Assembly: GCF_018294505.1 (NCBI RefSeq)
Contig: NC_057800.1
Location: 473,089,126-473,153,125, forward strand
From: Triticum aestivum
Lineage: Eukaryota > Streptophyta > Magnoliopsida > Poales > Poaceae
Length of the DNA: 64,000 nt
Direction: 5' to 3'
A program made the translations under genes and the position numbers. The notes beneath the pieces are model-generated. The model saw only the letters and a list, made by a program, of their open reading frames with translations. It was not told the DNA's origin and ran no database searches. Shown here in pieces: positions 43,141-53,572 of the stretch. How positions within the stretch are numbered: position 1 is the first letter of the stretch; each line of letters opens with the position of its first letter.

Positions 43141-44191
43141 TGATGCCTACTACACAACTTTCTTCTTGTAGACGTTGTTGGGCCTCCAAGTGCAAAGGTT
43201 TGTAGGACAGTAGCAAATTTTCGTCAAGTGGATGACCTAAGGTTTATCAATCCGTGGGAGGCGTAGGATGAAGATGGTCTCTCTCAAGCAACCCTGCAAC
43301 CAAATAACAAAGAGTCTCTTGTGTCCCCAACACACCCAATACAATGGTAAATTGTATAGGTGCACTAGTTCGGCGAAGAGATGGTGATACAAGTGCAATA
43401 TGGATGATAGATATAGGTTTTTGTAATCTGAAAATATAAAAACAGCAAGGTAACTAATGATAAAAGTGAGCTAAAACAGTATTGCAATGTGTTGAAACAA
43501 GGCCTAGGGTACATACTTTCATTAGTGCAAGTTCTCTCAACAATAATAACATAATTGGATCATATAACTATCCCTAAAATGCAACAAAGAGTCACTCTAA
43601 AGTCACTAATAGCGGAGAACAAACTAAGAGATTATTGTAGGGTACGAAACTACCTCAAAGTTATTCTTTCCGATCAATCCGTTGGGCTATTCCTATGTGT
43701 CACAAACAGCCCTAGAGTTCGTAGTAAAATAACACCTTAAGACGCAAATCAACCAAAACCCTAATGTCACCTAGATACTCCAATGTCACCTCAAGTATCT
43801 GTGTGTATGATTATATGATATGCATCACACAATCTCAGATTCATCTATTCAACCAACACAAAGAACTTAAAAGAGTGCCCCAAAGTTTCTACCGGAGAGT
43901 CAAGACGAAAACGTGTGCCAACCCCTATGCATAAGTTCACGAGGTGACGGAACTCGCAAGTTGATCACCAAAACATACATCAAGTGGATCACATGATATC
44001 GCATTGTCACCACAGATAAGTACATGCAAGACATACATCAAGTGTTCTCAAATCCTTAAAGACTCAATCCGATAAGATAACTTCAAAGGGAAAACTCAAA
44101 CCATTACAAGAGAGTAGAGGGGGAGAAACATCATAAGATCCAACTATAATAGCAAAGCTTGCGATACATCAAGATCGTACCACCTCAAGAA

Positions 44192-44236
<45 letters not shown>

Positions 44237-44341
44237 AAACACATAGCTACTGGTACATACCCTCAGCCCCGAGGGTGAACTACTCCCTCCTCATCATGGA
44301 GAGCGCTGAGATGATGAAGATGGCCACCGGAGAGGGATTCC
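43141..44341 (-). repeat. W3 3' LTR, part 1 (left of Y)
   Basis: Matches 60101-61303. It contains a GA microsatellite at about 44195-44234 (shorter and interrupted in the other LTR). The LTR continues at 55654. Confidence 0.93.
44337..44341. repeat. Target-site duplication of Y, left (ATTCC)
   Basis: Matches 55649-55653. Confidence 0.9.
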
Positions 44342-46081
44342 TGTCACACCCTGGTTTTCATGCCGCAACACTTAAGCTATTAAATCATGATAAAGTGTGG
44401 TTTGACAAAAACTTTTGCATTATTTGGCTTTTATTTGGAGTTGGAATTCTCTCTGTGTTTTTCAAGTGCTCTTTAAAGTCAACACAACTCCACCTTATAT
44501 ACTACATCCCTTTGCTCCAAACTTATGCCCAATGATCATGCCATGTGTATAGAACAGTATAGTATTTTCTTACAAAAATAATTTGGCCAAATAGTATTTT
44601 CAAAAATTAGTTTTCCAAAACCCCCTGATTTGAGGTTTGCACTACAAGTACTTGATTTGGGGTATGAAAAATATTTCAAAGAGTATATTTGAAACCTATT
44701 AGATATAGGACTCCCATAAACCACAAAAATATAATTTTAAAAGTAATTTTCCTATTTTATTTAAAGGCTTTTTCTTAAGGCCAGAAATGGTCTTTAATAG
44801 GTTAAAATTATTTTAAAGCTTCAAAAATATTTGAGAAAAATTAGGGAAACTCAGTGGACATATATTTTCCATATATAAGAGTTTCAACACATGGTTCTGT
44901 TCAAAATATTGGGCACAAACCTCCAAAACCGTTTTTGTCCATTTCAAGTATTTGAAATATTTCTACAAGAAATATTTTCCAATAAATCCAGGAAAATTCT
45001 AGCAAGTCACATATGCATAATATGATGACCTTGCAAAGTTTCATCTCAATCCAAACTATTTTGGTTCACCAAACTGCCCCAAAACCATCTCTGTCCAGAT
45101 TCAAGTTTAAACAACTTTGCATTGCCAACTTATTCCAAATGCCCCCAAACTTTGTGGTCATGCTCCAAAAGCCCAAATGATGACACTACACCAAGTGGTG
45201 CATCAAGGGAAAAGGTTTTGCATGACTAGATCTTGATGAGTGCATTTCTGCTGGTTTCTAGGGTTTTACAAAAGTTGCATTGGCAACTTTGCCCAAATGA
45301 GCTCAAAATTGGTGGAAGGCCCTAATTATATGTTCCATTTCACCCTATGGAGTCTCATGACAAATGGAAATCATATACTTGCCCAAACCAATATCAAACA
45401 CCCTCTGCCACTTTATCAAAGTTCCATTTTTGACCTCTTCCACTAATCTCCATGGGCTCAAAGTTTTGCCACAGCCCATCCTAGTCCCCCTCTACCTCCA
45501 GTAGTAATGGCAGCATCTCAGAACAATTATTGGGGGGGGGGTAAAACCACCTCTTCCTCTCTCTGTTCACCGATGGCAGCACCTCTCTCTCTCCCCCATT
45601 TTTATATGCCAGCACCCCACCTATCATCTCTCCACCCCAGGGCATCCAAGGAAACCCCAAGGCACAAGGGGACATGCCCTGGCCCTTTAAAAATGGCCAT
45701 GCCAGCCATTTGCATGCTCCAGAGCACGCTATAGTGCGCCCAGGCACTGTAGCCGCCCTTTGCCCGACGCCTCCGACCACCTCGGGCCTCCCCAGCACGC
45801 CAACCAACGCCCCTCGACGTCCGCGTCACGACCCAGCACTGCCCCCCTCCTCTCTCCCCCTCTCTCGCCCCTGCTCGCACGCGCGCTGGCTGCCCAAGCG
45901 TGCCAATGGTGCGGCTCACACACGCGATGCTCTCTAGCCTTCCCCCGCTCTCTCCCTTAGTTTCCCTCGGCGTAGTCCACGCCCAGCAACACCCGAGACA
46001 CGGGCGCCAGCTCCTCCCGAGCCCTGTGGCGATGAGCAGGAGCTCGCCGGCGCACGGGTCCACAACACCCCGCCGTTCGCC

Positions 46082-46089
46082 TATTTAAG
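46082..46089 (+). promoter_or_regulatory. Possible Y LTR promoter (TATTTAAG)
   Basis: TATTTAAG is followed 25-60 nt later by CT-rich sequence typical of grass transcript starts, and later by a GGTAAGCC donor-like site at 46481. Suggestive only. Confidence 0.45.
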
Positions 46090-47609
46090 GGCCTCCCCGA
46101 GCCCTCCTCTCCTCACCACTCGCTCTCTCACTCCCCTAATCACCCCCTACACCACCAGCTCCTCTCCAAAAGCTCTCGAGCTCCAGCTCGAGCTTCGCCG
46201 CGGCGGCTCACCGTCGTTCGCACGGTAGAAGCTCTCCCCGCTCCTCCTCTGCCTCATTCTGGAACCCCCGAACACCACTGATCATTTCCCCCATGTTTCC
46301 CCTCTTTGTAGCTGCCGGAAACGGCCGGAACCGCCGCCACCCGAAGCTCCTCCACCGTGTGACCTCGTCGCCGGTGAACCAGGCCAACCCGGCGACCAGT
46401 TCCACCTCCACCCGAACGGCGACATCACTCTGAGTCCGTCCCTGCCCTTTCCCAAGCTCGTCATGCCCTGCATCATCGCCGGTAAGCCTCGCCACCATCG
46501 GACGAGGGTTGACGACGACCCTGACAAGGGGCCCCTCTCGTCAGCCTCTCTGTCCTCTCCCTCCCTCGTGCCCTCTCTCACTGATGCCGGGCCCTGCTCG
46601 TCAGGTTTAAAAACCTGGCGCGCGCGTTGGCTTGGCTGGGCCGCTGCCATGAGGTCGTTCTGGCCCAAAAGGCACAGTGCCCCTTTTCCTTTTTCTTTTC
46701 TAATAAATTTCCGAAAATTCCATAGAGATGAATATTTGTCCAAATAAATTAATTCCAACTCCTAAATTCCTGAAATATTGCATCCTATTTAATGGTGCAA
46801 CTTTCATTCAAATCCAACAACCTTTTCTTCACTGTAAATATTTAAATGTGATTTTAAGCATTTAAATATACCTTTGTAAATCTGTAGCATTCTTTGCACA
46901 ACTCCAAACTTAAAACTAGGAATTTTATCCTTCCTAGTTTTCACCCTATTATTTATTAAAAATAGGTTGACATTTCTCTAAGCACTTTGGTTTTTCTGTT
47001 TTGCTATTGCCTTATTTTTCCGTCATTTCTTTTTGCAATGCATAGATGCCGTATTTGATGAAGTAGTTGGATAATAAGAAGGAGAAGGAATTGAAGACTC
47101 TGAAGACCAAGGCAAGCAGCCCTTTGACCAAGTCTAAGAAACCCTTTTTATGCATGTCATATGGCACTTTCATTGCTTGCATCAAAGTCATGATAAAATG
47201 GTGACCACTTGAGGTGGTTTGCCTCCATTGCTTTTCTCGTTGACACTTGCATGATGCATGCCCCTACCGTTCTATGAGGGTTATGCGAGTGGGTGTAGTT
47301 AGGATGCTAAGTAACTGCTATATAAATGGGTTGGGTATATGCATGGTGATGGGAGCAAGATCGTTTTCAAAAGACTTTTCGAAAACCCTGTCGGGTGCCA
47401 CTTATGCCCGAAGGACATAATGAGTTGGGTAACCACTTGATGACAAAGTGGTGTACCGAGGCAAGTGTGTGTGTTGTTTTCAAAACGGATTGGTTTAAGT
47501 TGCGACCATTATTCCAACCTTCCATGCACAACCACTCTACCCTTATATGGGAAAGGGCATTATTGATTACCTAGGTCAATACTAGCTTGGAGCCCGCATT
47601 ACTAGTGAC

Positions 47610-47614
47610 GGGAG
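47610..47614. repeat. Target-site duplication of Z, left (GGGAG)
   Basis: Matches 54624-54628. Confidence 0.9.
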
Positions 47615-47922
47615 TGTCGGGGGTGATGCTGATTCCTGCCAACACCTATGGGGACAGGGCCCCTTTTCGGTTCGGTGGGGGGCGGAGAGCGCGCAAAGAG
47701 CGGATTGAGGCAGAGCACGCGGGGAGATTTTTACCCAGCTTCGGGTCGCATGGATGCGTAAAACCCTATTGCTGCTTGTTTGTGTATATTGGATTCTTGC
47801 TCAGGAGCGATGGACGCTGCCAGACTGAGCGTAAGAGTGTTTCTGGTGTTGAACGAGCCGAGCTGGCCGAGCCTCTGAACTCTCCGACCCTCGGACCCCT
47901 TTCTACGTTGCACTTGGGCCTC

Positions 47923-47930
47923 CTTTTATA
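47923..47930 (-). promoter_or_regulatory. Z LTR TATA box
   Basis: Minus strand TATAAAAG; the second LTR has the same at 53881-53888. Confidence 0.75.
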
Positions 47931-48383
47931 CTCAAGGGGTCACCGACAGGGGGCAACATAGACAAGAAGGGTAAAAATGGAAAAGGATGCGGTAGGTGCA
48001 GCTACCGCTACTGTGGATACAGTGCACCCTACCTAACTCTGACGGCAGGGGACAAGGGCATTAAATGCCTGTCTGAGTCTCCTAAACAGTGCAAAAGGTG
48101 ACCGTTAGGAGTGCCACCGTTTGCCACAATGGGATTCTCTTCATCTTCGCTTGCCACCACGTACCCCTAGCTGCACGGCCTCCCGCCACGTGCGCTCTGG
48201 GAGAGTCCCAGAGCGACATGTTAGCAGGTGAGCTGGAGCGCGGGCACGCAGTGGGGGTTTCCCGCGGCAAGCTCCTTGTCGCGGTCGTCGTCTTGTCGCG
48301 TCCGGAAGCTTGTCGCTCGCCGGATCTTGCCGGGACGCAGGGCGCGTCGCGGCAAGCTTTCTTGGTATGTCTTGAGTGGCCTT

Positions 48384-48518
48384 CTCGACAAGCTCCTCTT
48401 GCCGGGGTCTTGTCTCTTCCCGGCAAGCTCCTCTTGCCGGGGCCTTGGTTGGCCTTCCCGGCAAGCTCCTCTTATCGGGGCCTCGGTTGGCCTTCCCGGC
48501 AAGCTCCTCTTACCGGGG
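48384..48518 (-). repeat. Four CCGGCAAG hairpins in the Z 3' LTR
   Basis: Units at 48384-48406, 48419-48442, 48457-48480 and 48495-48518. The best is CCCGGCAAG-ctcct-CTTGCCGGG, a perfect 9-bp stem. Spacing is about 38 bp. Matched in the other LTR at about 54341-54474. Confidence 0.85.
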
Positions 48519-48666
48519 CCTTGGTTTGAGTACTTTGTTCTTGAATGGTCTTCAAGGGAACCACGGAGGGTCCTGGTGGTCACCCGGCAAGCCTTGCCAC
48601 GGGGCGCTGCAACTGCCCGTGCACGAGTTCGGGGTAATAGGGTACCCCTACTCTAGTACACCGACA

Positions 48667-48680
48667 GGAGCCCCCGGGCC
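48667..48680 (-). promoter_or_regulatory. Z polypurine tract
   Basis: Minus strand GGCCCGGGGGCTCC runs into the 3' LTR. Between here and 49176 I see no gene. Confidence 0.75.
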
Positions 48681-49176
48681 TGGGCCATACACGGTGCCGA
48701 GCGCTATTGGGCCAGGCCCAAAACAGTGCACGGGCATGCGCGGCCTAGGTCACACCGAATATAACTCTGCTCCCACCGCGCACGCCCAGAACGGCACGCG
48801 TCAAACGTGGCGTCGTGGGAGAGATCGTGGGTGGCGTGCGTGGGGCTAAGCCCCCCGAGCATGCGTCAGGCCACGATGATGGGGACGATTCACGCCCTCC
48901 TCCTTAAACGGAGGTAGGTGTGAGGGCGTGGTGCATTTACTGGACGGGGCTGGTGCGCGGTTTTCGGGACGTCCACTCCCCGTGTTCACGGGGCGGAGCA
49001 ATGCTGCCTCATCTGTCGCCTCAGTTCTGCATCCCCGCCACGCGGCTCCCATGCGCTTGAGGTCACGGACGGTGGATTGGGAAACTGGGCCATCGCGAGC
49101 GGGTTGGCCCCGACTCCCTGCCCTTCCCGTGCCTTGATTCGCTGAGCGGGGCGGCCGAGCCCCCACCTCGATCCTT

Positions 49177-49183
49177 TATAAAG
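49177..49183 (+). promoter_or_regulatory. TATA box of the Z B3-like gene
   Basis: TATAAAG, 87 nt upstream of ATG 49264. The interval holds a CT-rich leader (CTCTCTCATCTTCTCC), as expected for a grass 5' UTR. Confidence 0.65.
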
Positions 49184-49263
49184 AGCAGGATGGGAGCATG
49201 GAAAACCCGCACTCTCTCATCTTCTCCTTTCTTCAGCTTCTGCTCCCCTTTCTCTCATCTGCC

Positions 49264-49926
49264 ATGGAGAAAGGGAACCCAGGCCCTTCCTCGGTGGCGG
49301 CGAGGGTCACCGCCAGACAGCGCCTCTCTCCCTCTTCTGCGCCCGTGGTGGCAGAGCCGGTCTTGAGGGGAAGAGGAAGAGGACGAGGTCGCGGACGAGG
49401 TCGGGGACGAGGTCGAGGCGCTCGGGGAAGAGGCGGTCAGGGCGGCGCGTCAGCTTCACCTCCGCCGGCGGCTCTTCCCCCCACGGCGGTCCATATAGGG
49501 GACGACCCTTGCGAGTTCTTCGTCAGGCTGCGCCGGGCGCCTCGTCGTTGCCTCCGGCTTCCTGCTCCGTTTGCGCGCGCGATGGAAGTGGAGCCTCTCG
49601 AGACGCTGAGACTGCACATGAGGGGCTGTGGGATCAGCGGCACGCGAGTCCGCGTTGCATTCCCAGTCCCTGATGTGATGTATCTTGATCGAGGGTGGAA
49701 GACGTTCGCCCGCATCCACAGCTTGATGGAGGGGTTTACCCTCCATTTTAAGTTGATGGAGGGCGATCTCCTCTACGTCAAGGCCTTCGGGTGCTTCGGC
49801 ACTCGGGCGAAGTGCTGTGTGGATAGCTCCTCCGACAGCGAAGGCTCCTCCTCGAGCGAGAGCGACGAGGAGGGGAGCGACAGCGACGACGAGGGTAGCG
49901 GGCGGCGGAGTAGCGGGTCCGACTAG
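49264..49926 (+). CDS. B3-like DNA-binding protein carried by Z, antisense to the element
   Basis: 220 residues. ATG 49264 is chosen over the in-frame ATG 49198 because the latter is only 15 nt past the TATA box. Residues 35-52 are nine Arg-Gly pairs, with two more to 57. Residues 83-185 resemble a plant B3 domain of the REM kind: CEFFVRL, LRLPAPFARAM, RVRVAFP, RGWKTFARIHSLMEG, then a GDLLYVKAF strand. B3 domains bind DNA in the nucleus as transcription factors. Residues 186-220 are Ser/Glu/Asp-rich and acidic. The gene is very GC-rich. After TAG 49924-49926 the frame stays open to TGA 50104-50106, so the stop may be recent. It is most likely a captured host gene; the B3 call is from pattern, not a profile search. 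Confidence 0.72.
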   Translation: MEKGNPGPSSVAARVTARQRLSPSSAPVVAEPVLRGRGRGRGRGRGRGRGRGARGRGGQGGASASPPPAALPPTAVHIGDDPCEFFVRLRRAPRRCLRLPAPFARAMEVEPLETLRLHMRGCGISGTRVRVAFPVPDVMYLDRGWKTFARIHSLMEGFTLHFKLMEGDLLYVKAFGCFGTRAKCCVDSSSDSEGSSSSESDEEGSDSDDEGSGRRSSGSD

Positions 49927-50453
49927 GCGTCGGGCGCCGCCTTGCGCGGCACCGGCGACTCCATCATCCGCGTCGCCGGCTTCTTGAACTCCCCGGGGTC
50001 GTCTCCTTGGGCGGCTGGCGTAGGGAGGCTGCGGAAGGGGAAGAGGGCAGGCGACAAGGCCGTCAAGCCGGAGTACGAGGGCGTGGTGCCCTCGACAGCG
50101 TGCTGACGTCCCGCCGCCCCGTCTTCGAGCCCCGCTTCCGGCGTCGCCGTCGCCGTCCAGCCTTCGGACGGCCCCCCGGGATGTTCCCTTGGTGTCTTCT
50201 GGCACCCGTAGCTCTCCTAGGTACTCCTTTTGCCCTTTTCGCCTCCTTGACCTGCCTCCTGAGTGGGATGTTTTTTAATGAAAGGGGATGCTTGCCGGGG
50301 TATTTGTCTCGCGAGTTAAACCCACGCCAAGGAGCAAATCCTTGGGTATCCCTCGGACAGACATTTCATCTCCCGGCAACAGACCCTGCTGCCTTCCCAC
50401 GTCGCTCGACCTTTCTCACGCTTTTGACGGAGGCAGGGACGAGGTGGGTGCGG
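49927..50453 (+). other. Z region downstream of the B3-like gene
   Basis: GC-rich coding-like sequence to about 50200, possibly the former C-terminus, then ordinary composition that could be a 3' UTR. No polyadenylation site is assigned. Confidence 0.45.
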
Positions 50454-51750
50454 TTTTCCTCGCTTCATCCCCTTGCTGCCGCGACTACGACCAAACTTGG
50501 CCCCGAGAACGAGCCCCAGGGCCTAGAGTCGAGGGAGCATGGCAGTTTCCGGGAAGAAACGTGGTTTCGCATTCCCCAGTCCATAAGAGGATGCATGATG
50601 AGGGATGAAAGACTTATATGATAGCGCAGCCCTCGGCAACTCTGGTTTGCCGTGGGCGATTCTTGGCACTCACAGCCCCCGGCGATACTGGCTTGTCGGG
50701 AAGGCTCTTATCTTCAGCAGAGAACTTTGACGTTCTCGATGCCGGCTTCCGGCAAGCTGATTGCCAGGAAGGTTTTTATCTTCAGCAGAGAACTTTGACG
50801 TTCTCGATGCCGGCTTCCGGCAAGCTGATTGCCAGGAAGGCTTTTATCTTCAGCAGAGAACTTTGACGTTCTCGATGCCGGCTTCCGACAAGCTGATTGC
50901 CAGGAAGGCTTTTGTCTTCTGCAGAGAACTTTGATGTTCTCGATGCCGGCTTCCAGCAAGCTTGTTGCCAGGAAGGCTTTTGTCTTCAGCAGAGAACTTT
51001 GACGTTCTCGATGCCGGCTTCCGGCAAGCTGATTGCCAGGAAGGCTTTTATCTTCAGCAGAGAACTTTGACGTTCTTGATGCCGGCTTCCGGCAAGNNNN
51101 NNNNNNTTTTCCTCGCTTCATCCCCTTGCTGCCGCGACTACGACCAAACTTGGCCCCAAGAACGAGCCCCAGGGCCTAGAGTCGAGGGAGCACGGCAGTT
51201 TCCGGGAAGAAACGTGGTTTCGCATTCCCCAGTCCATAAGAGGATGCATGATGAGGGATGAAAGACTTATCTGATAGTGCAGCCCTCGGCAACTCTGGTT
51301 TGCCGTGGACGATTCTTGGCACTCACAGCCCCCGGCGATACTGGCTTGTCGGGAAGGCTCTTATCTTCAGTAGAGAACTTTCACGTTCTCGATGCCGGCT
51401 TCCGGCAAGCTGATTGCCAGGAAGGCTTTTATCTTCAGCAGAGAACTTTGACGTTCTCAATGCCGGCTTCCGGCAAGCTGATTGCCAGGAAGGCTTTTAT
51501 CTTCAGCAGAGAACTTTGACGTTCTCGATGCCGGCTTCCGGCAAGCTGATTGCCAGGAAGGCTTTTATCTTCAGCAGAGAACTTTGACGTTCTCGATGCT
51601 GGCTTCCGGCAAGCTGATTGCCAGGAAGGCTTTTATTTTCAGCAGAGAACTTTGACGTTCTCGATGCCGGCTTCCGGCAAGCTGATTGCCAGGAAGGCTT
51701 TTATCTTCAGCAGAGAACTTTGACGTTCTCGATGCCGGCTTCCGGCAAGC
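50454..51750 (+). repeat. Z large duplication, 653-bp offset
   Basis: The 246-bp stretch 50454-50699 plus adjoining 68-bp units is repeated from 51107, after ten N. The two copies differ at only a few bases. It may be a true tandem duplication or a scaffolding artefact at the gap. Confidence 0.7.
51097..51106. other. Assembly gap (10 N)
   Basis: Lies exactly at the junction of the 653-bp duplication. Confidence 0.99.
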
Positions 51751-51828
51751 TGATTGCCAGGAAGGCTTTTATTTTCAGCAGAGAACTTTGACGTTCTCGA
51801 TGCCGGCTTCCGGCAAGTTGATTGCCAG

Positions 51829-52162
51829 NNNNNNNNNNNNNNNNNNNNNNNNNNNNNNNNNNNNNNNNNNNNNNNNNNNNNNNNNNNNNNNNNNNNNNNN
51901 NNNNNNNNNNNNNNNNNNNNNNNNNNNNNNNNNNNNNNNNNNNNNNNNNNNNNNNNNNNNNNNNNNNNNNNNNNNNNNNNNNNNNNNNNNNNNNNNNNNN
52001 NNNNNNNNNNNNNNNNNNNNNNNNNNNNNNNNNNNNNNNNNNNNNNNNNNNNNNNNNNNNNNNNNNNNNNNNNNNNNNNNNNNNNNNNNNNNNNNNNNNN
52101 NNNNNNNNNNNNNNNNNNNNNNNNNNNNNNNNNNNNNNNNNNNNNNNNNNNNNNNNNNNNNN
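51829..52162. other. Assembly gap (334 N) inside the 68-bp array
   Basis: Array units continue on both sides in the same orientation. Confidence 0.99.
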
Positions 52163-52507
52163 TTGCCAGGAAGGCTTTTATCTTCAGCAGAGAACTTTGA
52201 CGTTCTCGATGCCGGCTTCCGGCAAGCTGATTGCCAGGAAGGCTTTTATCTTCAGCAGAGAACTTTGACGTTCTCGATGCCGGCTTCCGGCAAGCTGATT
52301 GCCAGGAAGGCTTTTATCTTCAGCAGAGAACTTTGATGTTCTCGATGCCGGCTTCCGGCAAGCTGATTGCCAGGAAGGCTTTTGTCTTCAGCAGAGAACT
52401 TTGACGTTCTCGATGCGGGCTTCCGGCAAGCTGGTTGCCAGGAAGGCTTTTCTCTTCAGCAGAGAACTTTGACGTTCTTGATGCCGGCTTCCGGCAAGCT
52501 GGTTGCC

Positions 52508-52670
52508 AGGAAGGCTTTTGTCGAAGAACTTCGTTGTTCTTGACACCGGCTCCCGGTAAGATCGTTGCCGGAAAGGCTTATGGCGAAGAACTTCGTTGTT
52601 CTTGACACCGGCTCCCGGCAAGATCATTGCCGGAAAGGCTTATGGCGAAGAACTTCGTTGTTCTTGACAC
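52508..52670 (+). repeat. Z variant repeat, ~64-bp unit
   Basis: About 2.5 units with GAAGAACTTCGTTGTTCTTG, ACACCGGCTCCCGG, AAGAT and TTGCCGGAAAGGCTTATGGC. It is a diverged relative of the 68-bp unit. From 52671 to 53170 I see no gene. Confidence 0.75.
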
Positions 52671-53178
52671 CGAAAAGATTGGCCCTAAGGACGTCGCCAG
52701 CCCCCGGGCCATAACTGCGTTCAAACATAGCAAGTGATTAGCGTCCAGAGTGCACTCAACTTGCTTGCGAATTTCGACTTTTGCTGCATATTCCCTATGC
52801 CTGCTGGAATGCTTTCCGGTGCGTACGATCCAGCCAGTAGCGCTTGAGGGAACGGGCCCTTAGCGGCTATTCGGGAACAACGCCTCCCGGAAAGGTTTAC
52901 CTTCTTGGTTCTAGCGCAACCGCACAAGTTGCCGAGCGGACTCGAGGCAATCATGGAGCGCAACTAGCCCCGAGAAGGCTCCTCGGCATACAGGTCTATG
53001 CAGAAATCTCAAATAAATAACGCATGCTATCTTCCTGTTCAACCCCTCTTTGTACGTCCACCCTACGCTTTCTAGGGAAACTTGCCGGTGCGGGCACCCT
53101 TGCCGCGAGCGCCGAGTGCGGAACTTCAGCAGCCTGCTGGCGGGGTCGCTACCGACAAGTAATCTTGTCGCAACTAGT

Positions 53179-53331
53179 TGCAGCTCGCTTAAGTTGTTGA
53201 GCGGACTCGAAACAAAGTAAGGCCGCTAGCAGCTCACTTAAGTTGCTGAGCGGACTCGAAGCAAAGTAAGGGCGCTAGCAGCTCACTTAAGTTGTTGAGC
53301 GGACTCGAAACAAAGTAAGGGCGCGACTAGC
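53179..53331 (+). repeat. Z 49-bp tandem repeat (three copies)
   Basis: Unit: AGCAGCTCACTTAAGTTG, then GAGCGGACTCGAAACAAAG and TAAGGGCGCT. Three copies with few changes. Confidence 0.85.
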
Positions 53332-53550
53332 TACGAGTTGATTCCTCCGCGCACAGGTTTTTCGTACAAAGAACAAGATCTCCGAGGCGGACAACTTTAT
53401 ATAGAAAGGAAATATCTAAAGTTTTGCATGACTTAGCTTTTTTCTGTTGCCGCACTGGCGTCGTTCTTTTGCTCGCCCGCTCCTTGGGAGCCATGACGAT
53501 GAGGATTTAGCTTGCGTGCCCGCCGGATCGGGTTCGCACGATCTCGACGC

Positions 53551-53568
53551 CCCCTACCTGGCGCGCCA
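53551..53568 (-). promoter_or_regulatory. Z primer binding site
   Basis: Minus strand TGGCGCGCCAGGTAGGGG, 4 nt from the 5' LTR. The tRNA is not assigned. Confidence 0.7.
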
Positions 53569-53572
53569 GAGA

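Larger units (their letters stand above)
44342..47614 (+). repeat. Y solo LTR, left part
   Basis: AT-rich to about 45480; GC-rich island about 45480-46680; then AT-rich. A short G run near 45532. The island has a TATA-like TATTTAAG and a pyrimidine-rich leader-like stretch. Small ORFs on both strands of the island look like composition artefacts. Confidence 0.88.
47615..48666 (-). repeat. Z 3' LTR (left, 1052 bp)
   Basis: On the minus strand it begins TGTCGGTGTAC and ends CCCCCGACA. TATA box at 47923-47930 (minus). Four CCGGCAAG-type inverted repeats at 48384-48518 lie upstream of that TATA in the transcription direction. Confidence 0.94.
50700..52510 (+). repeat. Z 68-bp tandem array
   Basis: The unit includes GCTTTTATCTTCAGCAGAG, AACTTTGACGTTCTCGATG, and CCGGCTTCCGGCAAGCTG. 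About 18 units are visible in three blocks (from about 50703, 51354 and 52170), separated by gaps and the duplicated unique stretch. The CCGGCAAGCT core matches the hairpins of the LTRs. Because 68 is not a multiple of three, no long frame exists. Confidence 0.93.

Noticed and set aside
44195..44234. GA microsatellite as a promoter element
   Set aside because: Simple-sequence expansion inside a W3 LTR; shorter and interrupted in the partner LTR.
45507..46758. Overlapping frames on both strands in the Y GC-rich island
   Set aside because: Low-complexity composition, no domain; better explained as LTR promoter or leader sequence.
48082..48849. Overlapping frames in the Z LTR (also 54040-54767)
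   Set aside because: Caused by repeated CCGGCAAGCTCCTCTT hairpins; present in all frames and both strands.
49264..49926. B3-like gene as an ordinary host gene
   Set aside because: It lies within the LTR and TSD boundaries of Z, between its polypurine tract and primer site, so it moved with the element.
51686..52336. Reading frames across the N gap in the 68-bp array of Z
   Set aside because: Same artefact; the 68-bp unit changes frame each copy.
50700..52510. CRISPR-like repeat pattern
   Set aside because: Units are head-to-tail without unique spacers, inside a plant retrotransposon.
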